64,000 nucleotides of DNA, taken from contig CP136890.1 of the NCBI GenBank assembly GCA_034359265.1, positions 47,156,501-47,220,500 of the forward strand, in the 5' to 3' direction. This document shows positions 12,507 to 25,998 of this stretch, piece after piece. Position numbers and translations under genes: made by a program. The stretch is from Canna indica (taxonomy: Eukaryota; Streptophyta; Magnoliopsida; Zingiberales; Cannaceae). The notes under the pieces are model-generated. The model saw nothing but the letters and a program-made list of their open reading frames with translations. It did no database searches and was not told the origin of the DNA. How positions within the stretch are numbered: the first letter of the stretch is position 1; every line of letters begins with the position of its first letter.

Positions 12507-13298
12507 TGATGGGAGAAGTTGTTAATCGAGTTATTTTTGACCGACTAATGCAAAGAATTACACGCTTTTTCGAACAGAATGCTGAAAGAAGCCTACTGAT
12601 TGAATTTTCGGGTATCGACTCGAAACGACCAGAAATCTGAGTCCCGGGCGACTCCAGATCATTCACTGTGATGGGAGATGTTGTTAATCGAGTTATTTTT
12701 GACCGACTAATGCAAAGAATTACACGCTTTTTCGAACAGAATGCTGAAAGAAGCCTACTGATTGAATTTTCGGGTATCGACTCGAAAAGACCAGAAATCT
12801 GAGTCCCGGGCGACTCCAGATCATTCACTGTGATGGGAGATGTTGTTAATCGAGTTATTTTTGACCGACTAATGCAAAGAATTGCAAGATTTTTCGAATA
12901 GAATCTTGAACGAAGCCGACTGATTGAACTTCGGGGTATCGGCTCGAAATACCCAGCAATCTGAGTCCCGAGCGACTCCAGAACATTCACTGTGATGGGA
13001 GAAGTTGTTAATCGAGTTATTTTTAACAGACTAATGCAAAGAATTGCAAGATTTTTCGAATAGAATCTTGAACTTTCGGGTATCGACTCGAAACGACCAG
13101 AAATCAGAGTCCCGGGCGACTCCAGATCATTCACTGTGATGGGAGAAGTTGTTAATCGAGTTATTTTTGACCGACTAATGCAAAGAATTACACGCTTTTT
13201 CGAACAGAATGCTGAAAGAAGCCTACTGATTGAATTTTCGGGTATCGACTCGAAACGACCAGAAATCAGAGTCCCGGGCGACTCCAGATCATTCACTG
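12507..13298. repeat. Linker A5-A5-B-C-A5 between delta copies (792 bp)
   Basis: Five monomers. The B at 12831 is unusual: it begins GATGTTG and keeps CCGACTAATG, so its left end is D/A-like and its body is B-like, a recombinant inside the first ~45 bp. The B dinucleotide is TA. Confidence 0.85.
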
Positions 13299-15234
13299 TG
13301 ATGGGAGAAGTTGTTAATCGAGTTATTTTTGACCGACTAATGCAAAGAATTACACGCTTTTCGAACAGAATGCTGAAAGAAGCCTACTGATTGAATTTTC
13401 AGGTATCGACTCGAAAAGACCAGAAATCTGAGTCCCGGGCGACTCCAGATCATTCACTGTGATGGGAGAAGTTGTTAATCGAGTTATTTTTGACCGACTA
13501 ATGCAAAGAATTACACGCATTTTCGAACAGAATGCTGAAAGAAGCCTACTGATTGAATTTTCGGGTATCGACTCGAAAAGACCAGAAATCTGAGTCCCGG
13601 GCGACTCCAGATCATTCACTGTGATGGGAGATGTTGTTAATCGAGTTATTTTTGACCGACTAATGCAAAGAATTACACGCTTTTCGAACAGAATGCTGAA
13701 CGAAGCCTACTGATTGAACTTTCGGGTATCGACTCGAAACGACCAGAAATCTGAGTCCCGGGCGACTCCAGAACATTCACTGTGATGGGAGAAGTTGTTA
13801 ATCGAGTTATTTTTGACCGACTAATGCAAAGAATTACACGGTTTTCGAACAGAATGCTGAACGAAGCCTACTGATTGAACTTTCGTGTATCGACTCGAAA
13901 CGACCAGAAATCTGAGTCCCGGGCGACTCCAGATCATTCACTGTGATGGGAGAAGTTGTTAATCGAGTTATTTTTGACCGTCTAATGCAAAGAATTACAC
14001 GCTTTTTCGAACAGAATGCTGAAAGAAGCCTACTGATTGAATTTTCGGGTATCGTCTCGAAACGACCAGAAATCTGAGTCCCGGGCTACTCCAGATCATT
14101 CACTGTGATGGGAGAAGTTCTTAATGGAGTTATTTTTGACCGACTAATGCAAAGAATTACACGCTTTTTCGAACAGAATGCTGAAAGAAGCCTACTGATT
14201 GAATTTTCGGGTATCGACTCGAAACGACCAGAAATCTGAGTCCCGAGCGACTCCAGATCATTCACTGTGACGGGAGAAGTTCTTAATCGAGTTATTTTTG
14301 ACCGACTAATGCAAAGAATTACACGCTTTTTCGAACAGAATGCTGAAAGAAGCCTACTGATTGAATTTTCGGATATCGACTCGAAAAGACCAGAAATCTG
14401 AGTCCCGGGCGACTCCAGATCATTCACTGTGATGGGAGATGTTGTTAATCGAGTTATTTTTGACCGACTAATGAAAAGAATTACACGCTTTTCGAACAGA
14501 ATGCTGAACGAAGCCTACTGATTGAACTTTCGGGTATGGACTCGAAACGACCAGAAATCTGAGTCCCGGGCGACTCCAGAACATTCACAGTGATGGGAAA
14601 GTTGTTAATCGAGTTATTTTTGACCGACTAATGCGAAGAATTACACGCTTTTTCGAACAGAATGCTGAACGAAGCCTACTGATTGAACTTTTGGGTATCG
14701 ACTCGAAACGACCAGAAATCTGAGTCCCGGGCGACTCCAGATCATTCATTGTGATGGGAGATGTTGTTAATCGAGTTATTTTTGACCAACTAATGGAAAG
14801 AATTACACGCTTTTCGATCAGAATGCTGAACGAAGCCAACTGATTGAACTTTCGGGTATTGACTCGAAACGACCAGAAATCTGAGTCCCGGGCGACTCTA
14901 GATCATTCACTGTGATGGGAGAAGTTGTTAATCGAGTTATTTTTGACCGACTAATGCAAAGAATTACACGCTTTTCGAACAGAATGCTGAACGAAGCCTA
15001 CTGATTGAACTTTCGGTTATCGACTCGAAACGACCAGAAATCTGAGTCCCGGGCGACTCCAGAACATTCACTGTGATGGGAGAAGTTGTTAATCGAGATA
15101 TTTTTGACCGACTAATGCAAAGAATTACACGCTTTTCGAACAGAATGTTGAACGAAGCCTACTGATTGAACTTTCGGGTATCGACTCGAAACGACCAGAA
15201 ATCTGAGTCCCGGGCGACTCCAGATCATTCACTG
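13299..15234. repeat. Higher-order repeat delta, copy 2 (12-mer, 1936 bp)
   Basis: Same order as delta copy 1, offset 2728 bp. A private G-to-T change (GGGCTACTCC near 14087) truncates the minus-strand open frame here but does not affect repeat length. Confidence 0.88.
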
Positions 15235-15396
15235 TGATGGGAGAAGTTGTTAATCGAGTTATTTTTGACCGACTAATGCAAAGAATTACACGCTTTTTCG
15301 AACAGAATGCTGAAAGAAGCCTACTGATTGAATTTTCGGGTATCGACTCGAAACGACCAGAAATCAGAGTCCCGAGCGACTCCAGATCATTCACTG
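15235..15396. repeat. Single A5 spacer between delta copies
   Basis: One 162-bp A5 separates two delta copies and makes their spacing 2098 bp. It carries CCCGAG at 137-142, the change that is usual in B. Confidence 0.85.
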
Positions 15397-17332
15397 TGAT
15401 GGGAGAAGTTGTTAATCGAGTTATTTTTGACCGACTAATGCAAAGAATTACACGCTTTTCGAACAGAATGCTGAAAGAAGCCTACTGATTGAATTTTCAG
15501 GTATCGACTCGAAAAGACCAGAAATCTGAGTCCCGGGCGACTCCAGATCATTCACTGTGATGGGAGAAGTTGTTAATCGAGTTATTTTTGACCGACTAAT
15601 GCAAAGAATTACACGCATTTTCGAACAGAATGCTGAAAGAAGCCTACTGATTGAATTTTCGGGTATCGACTCGAAAAGACCAGAAATCTGAGTCCCGGGC
15701 GACTCCAGATCATTCACTGTGATGGGAGATGTTGTTAATCGAGTTATTTTTGACCGACTAATGCAAAGAATTACACGCTTTTCGAACAGAATGCTGAACG
15801 AAGCCTACTGATTGAACTTTCGGGTATCGACTCGAAACGACCAGAAATCTGAGTCCCGGGCGACTCCAGAACATTCACTGTGATGGGAGAAGTTGTTAAT
15901 CGAGTTATTTTTGACCGACTAATGCAAAGAATTACACGGTTTTCGAACAGAATGCTGAACGAAGCCTACTGATTGAACTTTCGTGTATCGACTCGAAACG
16001 ACCAGAAATCTGAGTCCCGGGCGACTCCAGATCATTCACTGTGATGGGAGAAGTTGTTAATCGAGTTATTTTTGACCGTCTAATGCAAAGAATTACACGC
16101 TTTTTCGAACAGAATGCTGAAAGAAGCCTACTGATTGAATTTTCGGGTATCGTCTCGAAACGACCAGAAATCTGAGTCCCGGGCGACTCCAGATCATTCA
16201 CTGTGATGGGAGAAGTTCTTAATGGAGTTATTTTTGACCGACTAATGCAAAGAATTACACGCTTTTTCGAACAGAATGCTAAAAGAAGCCTACTGATTGA
16301 ATTTTCGGGTATCGACTCGAAACGACCAGAAATCTGAGTCCCGGGCGACTCCAGATCATTCACTGTGACGGGAGAAGTTCTTAATCGAGTTATTTTTGAC
16401 CGACTAATGCAAAGAATTACACGCTTTTTCGAACAGAATGCTGAAAGAAGCCTACTGATTGAATTTTCGGATATCGACTCGAAAAGACCAGAAATCTGAG
16501 TCCCGGGCGACTCCAGATCATTCACTGTGATGGGAGATGTTGTTAATCGAGTTATTTTTGACCGACTAATGAAAAGAATTACACGCTTTTCGAACAGAAT
16601 GCTGAACGAAGCCTACTGATTGAACTTTCGGGTATGGACTCGAAACGACCAGAAATCTGAGTCCCGGGCGACTCCAGAACATTCACAGTGATGGGAAAGT
16701 TGTTAATCGAGTTATTTTTGACCGACTAATGCGAAGAATTACACGCTTTTTCGAACAGAATGCTGAACGAAGCCTACTGATTGAACTTTTGGGTATCGAC
16801 TCGAAACGACCAGAAATCTGAGTCCCGGGCGACTCCAGATCATTCACTGTGATGGGAGATGTTGTTAATCGAGTTATTTTTGACCAACTAATGGAAAGAA
16901 TTACACGCTTTTCGATCAGAATGCTGAACGAAGCCAACTGATTGAACTTTCGGGTATTGACTCGAAACGACCAGAAATCTGAGTCCCGGGCGACTCTAGA
17001 TCATTCACTGTGATGGGAGAAGTTGTTAATCGAGTTATTTTTGACCGACTAATGCAAAGAATTACACGCTTTTCGAACAGAATGCTGAACGAAGCCTACT
17101 GATTGAACTTTCGGTTATCGACTCGAAACGACCAGAAATCTGAGTCCCGGGCGACTCCAGAACATTCACTGTGATGGGAGAAGTTGTTAATCGAGTTATT
17201 TTTGACCGACTAATGCAAAGAATTACACGCTTTTCGAACAGAATGCTGAACGAAGCCTACTGATTGAACTTTCGGGTATCGACTCGAAACGACCAGAAAT
17301 CTGAGTCCCGGGCGACTCCAGATCATTCACTG
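15397..17332. repeat. Higher-order repeat delta, copy 3 (12-mer, 1936 bp)
   Basis: Same order as the other delta copies, offset 2098 bp from copy 2. It ends in two A4 units and is followed directly by sequence copied from the epsilon region. Confidence 0.88.
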
Positions 17333-20300
17333 TGATGGGAGAAGTTGTTAATCGAGTTATTTTTGACCGACTAATGCAAAGAATTACACGCTTTTTCGAA
17401 CAGAATGCTGAAAGAAGCCTACTGATTGAATTTTCGGGTATCGACTCGAAACGACCAGAAATCTGAGTCCCGGGCGACTCCAGATCAATCACTGTGATGG
17501 GAGAAGTTGTTAATCGAGTTATTTTTGACAGACTAATGCAAAGAATTGCAAGATTTTTCGAATAGAATCTTGAACGAAGCCGACTGATTGAACTTCGGGG
17601 TATCGGCTCGAAATACCCAGCAATCTGAGTCCCGAGCGACTCCAGAACATTCACTGTGATGGGAGAAGTTGTTAATCGAGTTATTTTTAACAGACTAATG
17701 CAAAGAATTGCAAGATTTTTCGAATAGAATCTTGAACTTTCGGGTATCGACTCGAAACGACCAGAAATCAGAGTCCCGGGCGACTCCAGATCATTCACTG
17801 TGATGGGAGAAGTTGTTAATCGAGTTATTTTTGACCGACTAATGCAAAGAATTACACGCTTTTTCGAACAGAATGCTGAAAGAAGCCTACTGATTGAATT
17901 TTCGGGTATCGACTCGAAACGACCAGAAATCAGAGTCCCGGGCGACTCCAGATCATTCACTGTGATGGGAGAAGTTGTTAATCGAGTTATTTTTGACCGA
18001 CTAATGCAAAGAATTACACGCTTTTTCGAACAGAATGCTGAAAGAAGCCTACTGATTGAATTTTCGGGTATCGACTCGAAAAGACCAGAAATCTGAGTCC
18101 CGGGCGACTCCAGATCATTCACTGTGATGGGAGATGTTGTTAATCGAGTTATTTTTGCCCGACTAATGCAAAGAATTACACGCTTTTCGAACAGAATGCT
18201 GAACGAAGCCTACTGATTGAACTTTCGGTTATCGACTCGAAACGACCAGAAATCTGAGTCCCGGGCGACTCCAGAACATTCACTGTGATGGGAGAAGTTG
18301 TTAATCGAGTTATTTTTGACCGACTAATGCAAAGAATTACACGCTTTTCGAACAGAATGCTGAACGAAGCCTACTGATTGAACTTTCGGGTATCGACTCG
18401 AAACGACCAGAAATCTGAGTCCCGGGCGACTCCAGATCATTCACTGTGATGGGAGAAGTTGTTAATCGAGTTATTTTTGACAGACTAATGCAAAGAATTG
18501 CAAGATTTTTCGAATAGAATCTTGAACGAAGCCGACTGATTGAACTTCGGGGTATCGGCTCGAAACGCCCAGCAATCTGAGTCCCGAGCGACTCCAGAAC
18601 ATTCACTGTGATGGGAGAAGTTGTTAATCGAGTTATTTTTAACAGACTAATGCAAAGAATTGCAAGATTTTTCGAATAGAATCTTGAACTTTCGGGTATC
18701 GACTCGAAACGACCAGAAATCAGAGTCCCGGGCGACTCCAGATCATTCACTGTGATGGGAGAAGTTGTTAATCGAGTTATTTTTGACCGACTAATGCAAA
18801 GAATTACACGCATTTTCGAACAGAATGCTGAAAGAAGCCTACTGATTGAATTTTCGGGTATCGACTCGAAAAGACCAGAAATCTGAGTCCCGGGCGACTC
18901 CAGATCATTCACTGTGATGGGAGATGTTGTTAATCGAGTTATTTTTGACCGACTAATGCAAAGAATTACACGCTTTTCGAACAGAATTCTGAACGAAGCC
19001 TACTGATTGAACTTTCGGGTATCGACTCGAAACGACCAGAAATCTGAGTCCCGGGCGACTCCAGAACATTCACTGTGATGGGAGAAGTTGTTAATCACGT
19101 TATTTTTGACCGACTAATGCAAAGAATTACACGGTTTTCGAACAGAATGCTGAACGAAGCCTACTGATTGAACTTTCGTGTATCGACTCGAAACGACCAG
19201 AAATCTGAGTCCCGGGCGACTCCAGATCATTCACTGTGATGGGAGAAGTTGTTAATCGAGTTATTTTTGACCGTCTAATGCAAAGAATTACACACTTTTT
19301 CGAACAGAATGCTGAAAGAAGCCTATTGATTGAATTTTCGGGTATCGACTCGAAAAGACCAGAAATCTGAGTCCCGGGCGACTCCAGATCATTCACTGTG
19401 ATGGGAGATGTCGTTAATCGAGTTATTTTTGACCGACTAATGCAAAGAATTACACGCTTTTCGAACAGAATGCTGAACGAAGCCTACTGATTGAACTTTC
19501 GGTTATCGACTCGAAACGACCAGAAATCTGAGTCCCGGGCGACTCCAGAACATTCACTGTGATGGGAGAAGTTGTTAATCGAGTTATTTTTGACCGACTA
19601 ATGCAAAGAATTACACGCTTTTCGAACAGAATGCTGAACGAAGCCTACTGATTGAACTTTCGGGTATCGACTCGAAACGACCAGAAATCTGAGTCCTGGG
19701 CGACTCCAGATCATTCACTGTGATGGGAGAAGTTGTTAATCGAGTTATTTTTGACCGTCTAATGCAAAGAATTACACACTTTTTCGAACAGAATGCTGAA
19801 AGAAGCCTACTGATTGAATTTTCGGGTATCGACTCGAAACGACCAGAAATCTGAGTCCCGGGCGACTCCAGATCATTCACTGTGATGGGAGAAGTTGTTA
19901 ATCGAGTTATTTTTGACAGACTAATGCAAAGAATTGCAAGATTTTTCGAATAGAATCTTGAACGAAGCCGACTGATTGAACTTCGGGGTATCGGCTCGAA
20001 ATACCCAGCAATCTGAGTCCCGAGCGACTCCAGAACATTCACTGTGATGGGAGAAGTTGTTAATCGAGTTATTTTTAACAGACTAATGCAAAGAATTGCA
20101 AGATTTTTTGAATAGAATCTTGAACTTTCGGGTATCGACTCGAAACGACCAGAAATCAGAGTCCCGGGCGACTCCAGATCATTCACTGTGATGGGAGAAG
20201 TTGTTAATCGAGTTATTTTTGACCGACTAATGCAAAGAATTACACGCTTTTTCGAACAGAATGCTGAAAGAAGCCTACTGATTGAATTTTCGGGTATCGA

Positions 20301-20512
20301 CTCGAAACGACCAGAAATCAGAGTCCCGGGCGACTCCAGATCATTCACTGTGATGGGAGAAGTTGTTAATCGAGTTATTTTTGACCGACTAATGCAAAGA
20401 ATTACACGCTTTTTCGAACAGAATGCTGAAAGAAGCCTACTGATTGAATTTTCGGGTATCGACTCGAAACGACCAGAAATCAGAGTCCCGGGCGACTCCA
20501 GATCATTCACTG
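17333..20512. repeat. Duplicate of 7.6-10.6 kb epsilon region (3180 bp)
   Basis: Order A5-B-C-A5-A5-D4-A4-B-C-A5-D4-A4-A5-D4-A4-A5-B-C-A5-A5. From about 17480 it matches about 7700-10570 at a constant offset of 9780 bp, including the GATCAATCACTG marker and the CG/TA alternation of the B dinucleotide. One extra A5 is present at the right end. Confidence 0.86.
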
Positions 20513-20835
20513 TGATGGGAGAAGTTGTTAATCGAGTTATTTTTGATCGACTAATGCAAAGAATTACACGCTTTTCGAACAGAATGCTGAAAGAAGCCTA
20601 CTGATTGAATTTTCAGGTATCGACTCGAAAAGACCAGAAATCTGAGTCCCGGGCGACTCCAGATCATTCACTGTGATGGGAGAAGTTGTTAATCGAGTTA
20701 TTTTTGACCGACTAATGCAAAGAATTACACGCATTTTCGAACAGAATGCTGAAAGAAGCCTACTGATTGAATTTTCGGGTATCGACTCGAAAAGACCAGA
20801 AATCTGAGTCCCGGGCGACTCCAGATCATTCACTG
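20513..20835. repeat. Delta-like start A4-A5a
   Basis: The recombinant A4 (A at 81, TTCAGG) followed by the CGCATTTT-type A5, the normal first two units of delta. The delta copy is then interrupted by a local trimer expansion. Confidence 0.85.
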
Positions 20836-22287
20836 TGATGGGAGATGTTGTTAATCGAGTTATTTTTGACCGACTAATGCAAAGAATTACACGCTTTTCG
20901 AACAGAATGCTGAACGAAGCCTACTGATTGAACTTTCGGGTATCGACTCGAAACGACCAGAAATCTGAGTCCCGGGCGACTCCAGAACATTCACTGTGAT
21001 GGGAGAAGTTGTTAATCGAGTTATTTTTGACCGACTAATGCAAAGAATTACACGGTTTTCGAACAGAATGCTGAACGAAGCCTACTGATTGAACTTTCGT
21101 GTATCGACTCGAAACGACCAGAAATCTGAGTCCCGGGCGACTCCAGATCATTCACTGTGATGGGAGAAGTTGTTAATCGAGTTATTTTTGACCGACTAAT
21201 GCAAAGAATTACACGCATTTTCGAACAGAATGCTGAAAGAAGCCTACTGATTGAATTTTCGGGTATCGACTCGAAAAGACCAGAAATCTGAGTCCCGGGC
21301 GACTCCAGATCATTCACTGTGATGGGAGATGTTGTTAATCGAGTTATTTTTGACCGACTAATGCAAAGAATTACACGCTTTTCGAACAGAATGCTGAACG
21401 AAGCCTACTGATTGAACTTTCGGGTATCGACTCGAAACGACCAGAAATCTGAGTCCCGGGCGACTCCAGAACATTCACTGTGATGGGAGAAGTTGTTAAT
21501 CGAGTTATTTTTGACCGACTAATGCAAAGAATTACACGGTTTTCGAACAGAATGCTGAACGAAGCCTACTGATTGAACTTTCGTGTATCGACTCGAAACG
21601 ACCAGAAATCTGAGTCCCGGGCGACTCCAGATCATTCACTGTGATGGGAGAAGTTGTTAATCGAGTTATTTTTGACCGTCTAATGCAAAGAATTACACGC
21701 TTTTTCGAACAGAATGCTGAAAGAAGCCTACTGATTGAATTTTCGGGTATCGACTCGAAAAGACCAGAAATCTGAGTCCCGGGCGACTCCAGATCATTCA
21801 CTGTGATGGGAGATGTTGTTAATCGAGTTATTTTTGACCGACTAATGCAAAGAATTACACGCTTTTCGAACAGAATGCTGAACGAAGCCTACTGATTGAA
21901 CTTTCGGGTATCGACTCGAAACGACCAGAAATCTGAGTCCCGGGCGACTCCAGAACATTCACTGTGATGGGAGAAGTTGTTAATCGAGTTATTTTTGACC
22001 GACTAATGCAAAGAATTACACGGTTTTCGAACAGAATGCTGAACGAAGCCTACTGATTGAACTTTCGTGTATCGACTCGAAACGACCAGAAATCTGAGTC
22101 CCGGGCGACTCCAGATCATTCACTGTGATGGGAGAAGTTGTTAATCGAGTTATTTTTGACCGTCTAATGCAAAGAATTACACGCTTTTTCGAACAGAATG
22201 CTGAAAGAAGCCTACTGATTGAATTTTCGGGTATCGTCTCGAAACGACCAGAAATCTGAGTCCCGGGCGACTCCAGATCATTCACTG
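20836..22287. repeat. Trimer D4-A4g-A5, three tandem copies (484 bp each)
   Basis: Units start at 20836, 21320 and 21804. Ordinary delta has this trimer once; here it is present three times. In the first copy the A5 is the CGCATTTT subtype; in the other two it is the CCGTCTAATG, five-T subtype, so two source versions are mixed. Confidence 0.87.
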
Positions 22288-24385
22288 TGATGTGAGAAGT
22301 TCTTAATGGAGTTATTTTTGACCGACTAATGCAAAGAATTACACGCTTTTTCGAACAGAATGCTGAAAGAAGCCTACTGATTGAATTTTCGGGTATCGAC
22401 TCGAAACGACCAGAAATCTGAGTCCCGGGCGACTCCAGATCATTCACTGTGACGGGAGAAGTTCTTAATCGAGTTATTTTTGACCGACTAATGCAAAGAA
22501 TTACACGCTTTTTCGAACAGAATGCTGAAAGAAGCCTACTGATTGAATTTTCGGATATCGACTCGAAAAGACCAGAAATCTGAGTCCCGGGCGACTCCAG
22601 ATCATTCACTGTGATGGGAGATGTTGTTAATCGAGTTATTTTTGACCGACTAATGAAAAGAATTACACGCTTTTCGAACAGAATGCTGAACGAAGCCTAC
22701 TGATTGAACTTTCGGGTATGGACTCGAAACGACCAGAAATCTGAGTCCCGGGCGACTCCAGAACATTCACAGTGATGGGAAAGTTGTTAATCGAGTTATT
22801 TTTGACCGACTAATGCGAAGAATTACACGCTTTTTCGAACAGAATGCTGAACGAAGCCTACTGATTGAACTTTTGGGTATCGACTCGAAACGACCAGAAA
22901 TCTGAGTCCCGGGCGACTCCAGATCATTCACTGTGATGGGAGATGTTGTTAATCGAGTTATTTTTGACCAACTAATGGAAAGAATTACACGCTTTTCGAT
23001 CAGAATGCTGAACGAAGCCAACTGATTGAACTTTCGGGTATTGACTCGAAACGACCAGAAATCTGAGTCCCGGGCGACTCTAGATCATTCACTGTGATGG
23101 GAGAAGTTGTTAATCGAGTTATTTTTGACCGACTAATGCAAAGAATTACACGCTTTTCGAACAGAATGCTGAACGAAGCCTACTGATTGAACTTTCGTGT
23201 ATCGACTCGAAACGACCAGAAATCTGAGTCCCGGGCGACTCCAGATCATTCACTGTGATGGGAGAAGTTGTTAATCGAGTTATTTTTGACCGTCTAATGC
23301 AAAGAATTACACGCTTTTTCGAACAGAATGCTGAAAGAAGCCTACTGATTGAATTTTCGGGTATCGTCTCGAAACGACCAGAAATCTGAGTCCCGGGCGA
23401 CTCCAGATCATTCACTGTGATGTGAGAAGTTCTTAATGGAGTTATTTTTGACCGACTAATGCAAAGAATTACACGCTTTTTCGAACAGAATGCTGAAAGA
23501 AGCCTACTGATTGAATTTTCGGGTATCGACTCGAAACGACCAGAAATCTGAGTCCCGGGCGACTCCAGATCATTCACTGTGACGGGAGAAGTTCTTAATC
23601 GAGTTATTTTTGACCGACTAATGCAAAGAATTACACGCTTTTTCGAACAGAATGCTGAAAGAAGCCTACTGATTGAATTTTCGGATATCGACTCGAAAAG
23701 ACCAGAAATCTGAGTCCCGGGCGACTCCAGATCATTCACTGTGATGGGAGATGTTGTTAATCGAGTTATTTTTGACCGACTAATGAAAAGAATTACACGC
23801 TTTTCGAACAGAATGCTGAACGAAGCCTACTGATTGAACTTTCGGGTATGGACTCGAAACGACCAGAAATCTGAGTCCCGGGCGACTCCAGAACATTCAC
23901 AGTGATGGGAAAGTTGTTAATCGAGTTATTTTTGACCGACTAATGCGAAGAATTACACGCTTTTTCGAACAGAATGCTGAACGAAGCCTACTGATTGAAC
24001 TTTTGGGTATCGACTCGAAACGACCAGAAATCTGAGTCCCGGGCGACTCCAGATCATTCACTGTGATGGGAGATGTTGTTAATCGAGTTATTTTTGACCA
24101 ACTAATGGAAAGAATTACACGCTTTTCGATCAGAATGCTGAACGAAGCCAACTGATTGAACTTTCGGGTATTGACTCGAAACGACCAGAAATCTGAGTCC
24201 CGGGCGACTCTAGATCATTCACTGTGATGGGAGAAGTTGTTAATCGAGTTATTTTTGACCGACTAATGCAAAGAATTACACGCTTTTCGAACAGAATGCT
24301 GAACGAAGCCTCCTGATTGAACTTTCGGTTATCGACTCGAAACGACCAGAAATCAGAGTCCCGGGCGACTCCAGATCATTCACTG
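22126..24385. repeat. 7-mer A5-A5-A5-D4-E-F-A4, two tandem copies (1130 bp each)
   Basis: Copies 22126-23255 and 23256-24385. Both carry private GATGTGAGAAG (near 22289 and 23419), absent from the delta copies, so the second is a direct duplicate of the first. The first A5 (22126) is also the last member of the trimer block. Confidence 0.88.
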
Positions 24386-25998
24386 TGATGGGAGAAGTTG
24401 TTAATCGAGTTATTTTTGACCGTCTAATGCAAAGAATTACACGCTTTTTCGAACAGAATGCTGAAAGAAGCCTACTGATTGAATTTTCGGGTATCGACTC
24501 GAAAAGACCAGAAATCTGAGTCCCGGGCGACTCCAGATCATTCACTGTGATGGGAGATGTTGTTAATCGAGTTATTTTTGACCGACTAATGCAAAGAATT
24601 ACACGCTTTTCGAACAGAATGCTGAACGAAGCCTACTGATTGAACTTTCGGGTATCGACTCGAAACGACCAGAAATCTGAGTCCCGGGCGACTCCAGAAC
24701 ATTCACTGTGATGGGAGAAGTTGTTAATCGAGTTATTTTTGACCGACTAATGCAAAGAATTACACGGTTTTCGAACAGAATGCTGAACGAAGCCTACTGA
24801 TTGAACTTTCGTGTATCGACTCGAAACGACCAGAAATCTGAGTCCCGGGCGACTCCAGATCATTCACTGTGATGGGAGAAGTTGTTAATCGAGTTATTTT
24901 TGACCGTCTAATGCAAAGAATTACACGCTTTTTCGAACAGAATGCTGAAAGAAGCCTACTGATTGAATTTTCGGGTATCGACTCGAAACGACCAGAAATC
25001 TGAGTCCCGGGCGACTCCAGATCATTCACTGTGACGGGAGAAGTTCTTAATCGAGTTATTTTTGACCGACTAATGCAAAGAATTACACGCTTTTTCGAAC
25101 AGAATGCTGAAAGAAGCCTACTGATTGAATTTTCGGATATCGACTCGAAAAGACCAGAAATCTGAGTCCCGGGCGACTCCAGATCATTCACTGTGATGGG
25201 AGATGTTGTTAATCGAGTTATTTTTGACCGACTAATGAAAAGAATTACACGCTTTTCGAACAGAATGCTGAACGAAGCCTACTGATTGAACTTTCGGGTA
25301 TGGACTCGAAACGACCAGAAATCTGAGTCCCGGGCGACTCCAGAACATTCACAGTGATGGGAAAGTTGTTAATCGAGTTATTTTTGACCGACTAATGCGA
25401 AGAATTACACGCTTTTTCGAACAGAATGCTGAACGAAGCCTACTGATTGAACTTTTGGGTATCGACTCGAAACGACCAGAAATCTGAGTCCCGGGCGACT
25501 CCAGATCATTCACTGTGATGGGAGATGTTGTTAATCGAGTTATTTTTGACCAACTAATGGAAAGAATTACACGCTTTTCGATCAGAATGCTGAACGAAGC
25601 CAACTGATTGAACTTTCGGGTATTGACTCGAAACGACCAGAAATCTGAGTCCCGGGCGACTCTAGATCATTCACTGTGATGGGAGAAGTTGTTAATCGAG
25701 TTATTTTTGACCGACTAATGCAAAGAATTACACGCTTTTCGAACAGAATGCTGAACGAAGCCTACTGATTGAACTTTCGGTTATCGACTCGAAACGACCA
25801 GAAATCAGAGTCCCGGGCGACTCCAGATCATTCACTGTGATGGGAGAAGTTGTTAATCGAGTTATTTTTGACCGTCTAATGCGAAGAATTACACGCTTTT
25901 CGAACAGAATGCTGAAAGAAGCCTACTGATTGAATTTTCGGGTATTGACTCGAAACGACCAGAAATCTGAGTCCCGGGCGACTCTAGATCATTCACTG
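24386..25998. repeat. 10-mer A5-D4-A4g-A5-A5-D4-E-F-A4-A4, copy 1 (1613 bp)
   Basis: Delta-related unit with one A5 fewer in the central run. It repeats 2741 bp downstream. A GCCTCCTGATT marker just upstream (near 24309) is repeated near 27050 at the same offset, so the duplicated segment begins before this unit. Confidence 0.86.
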
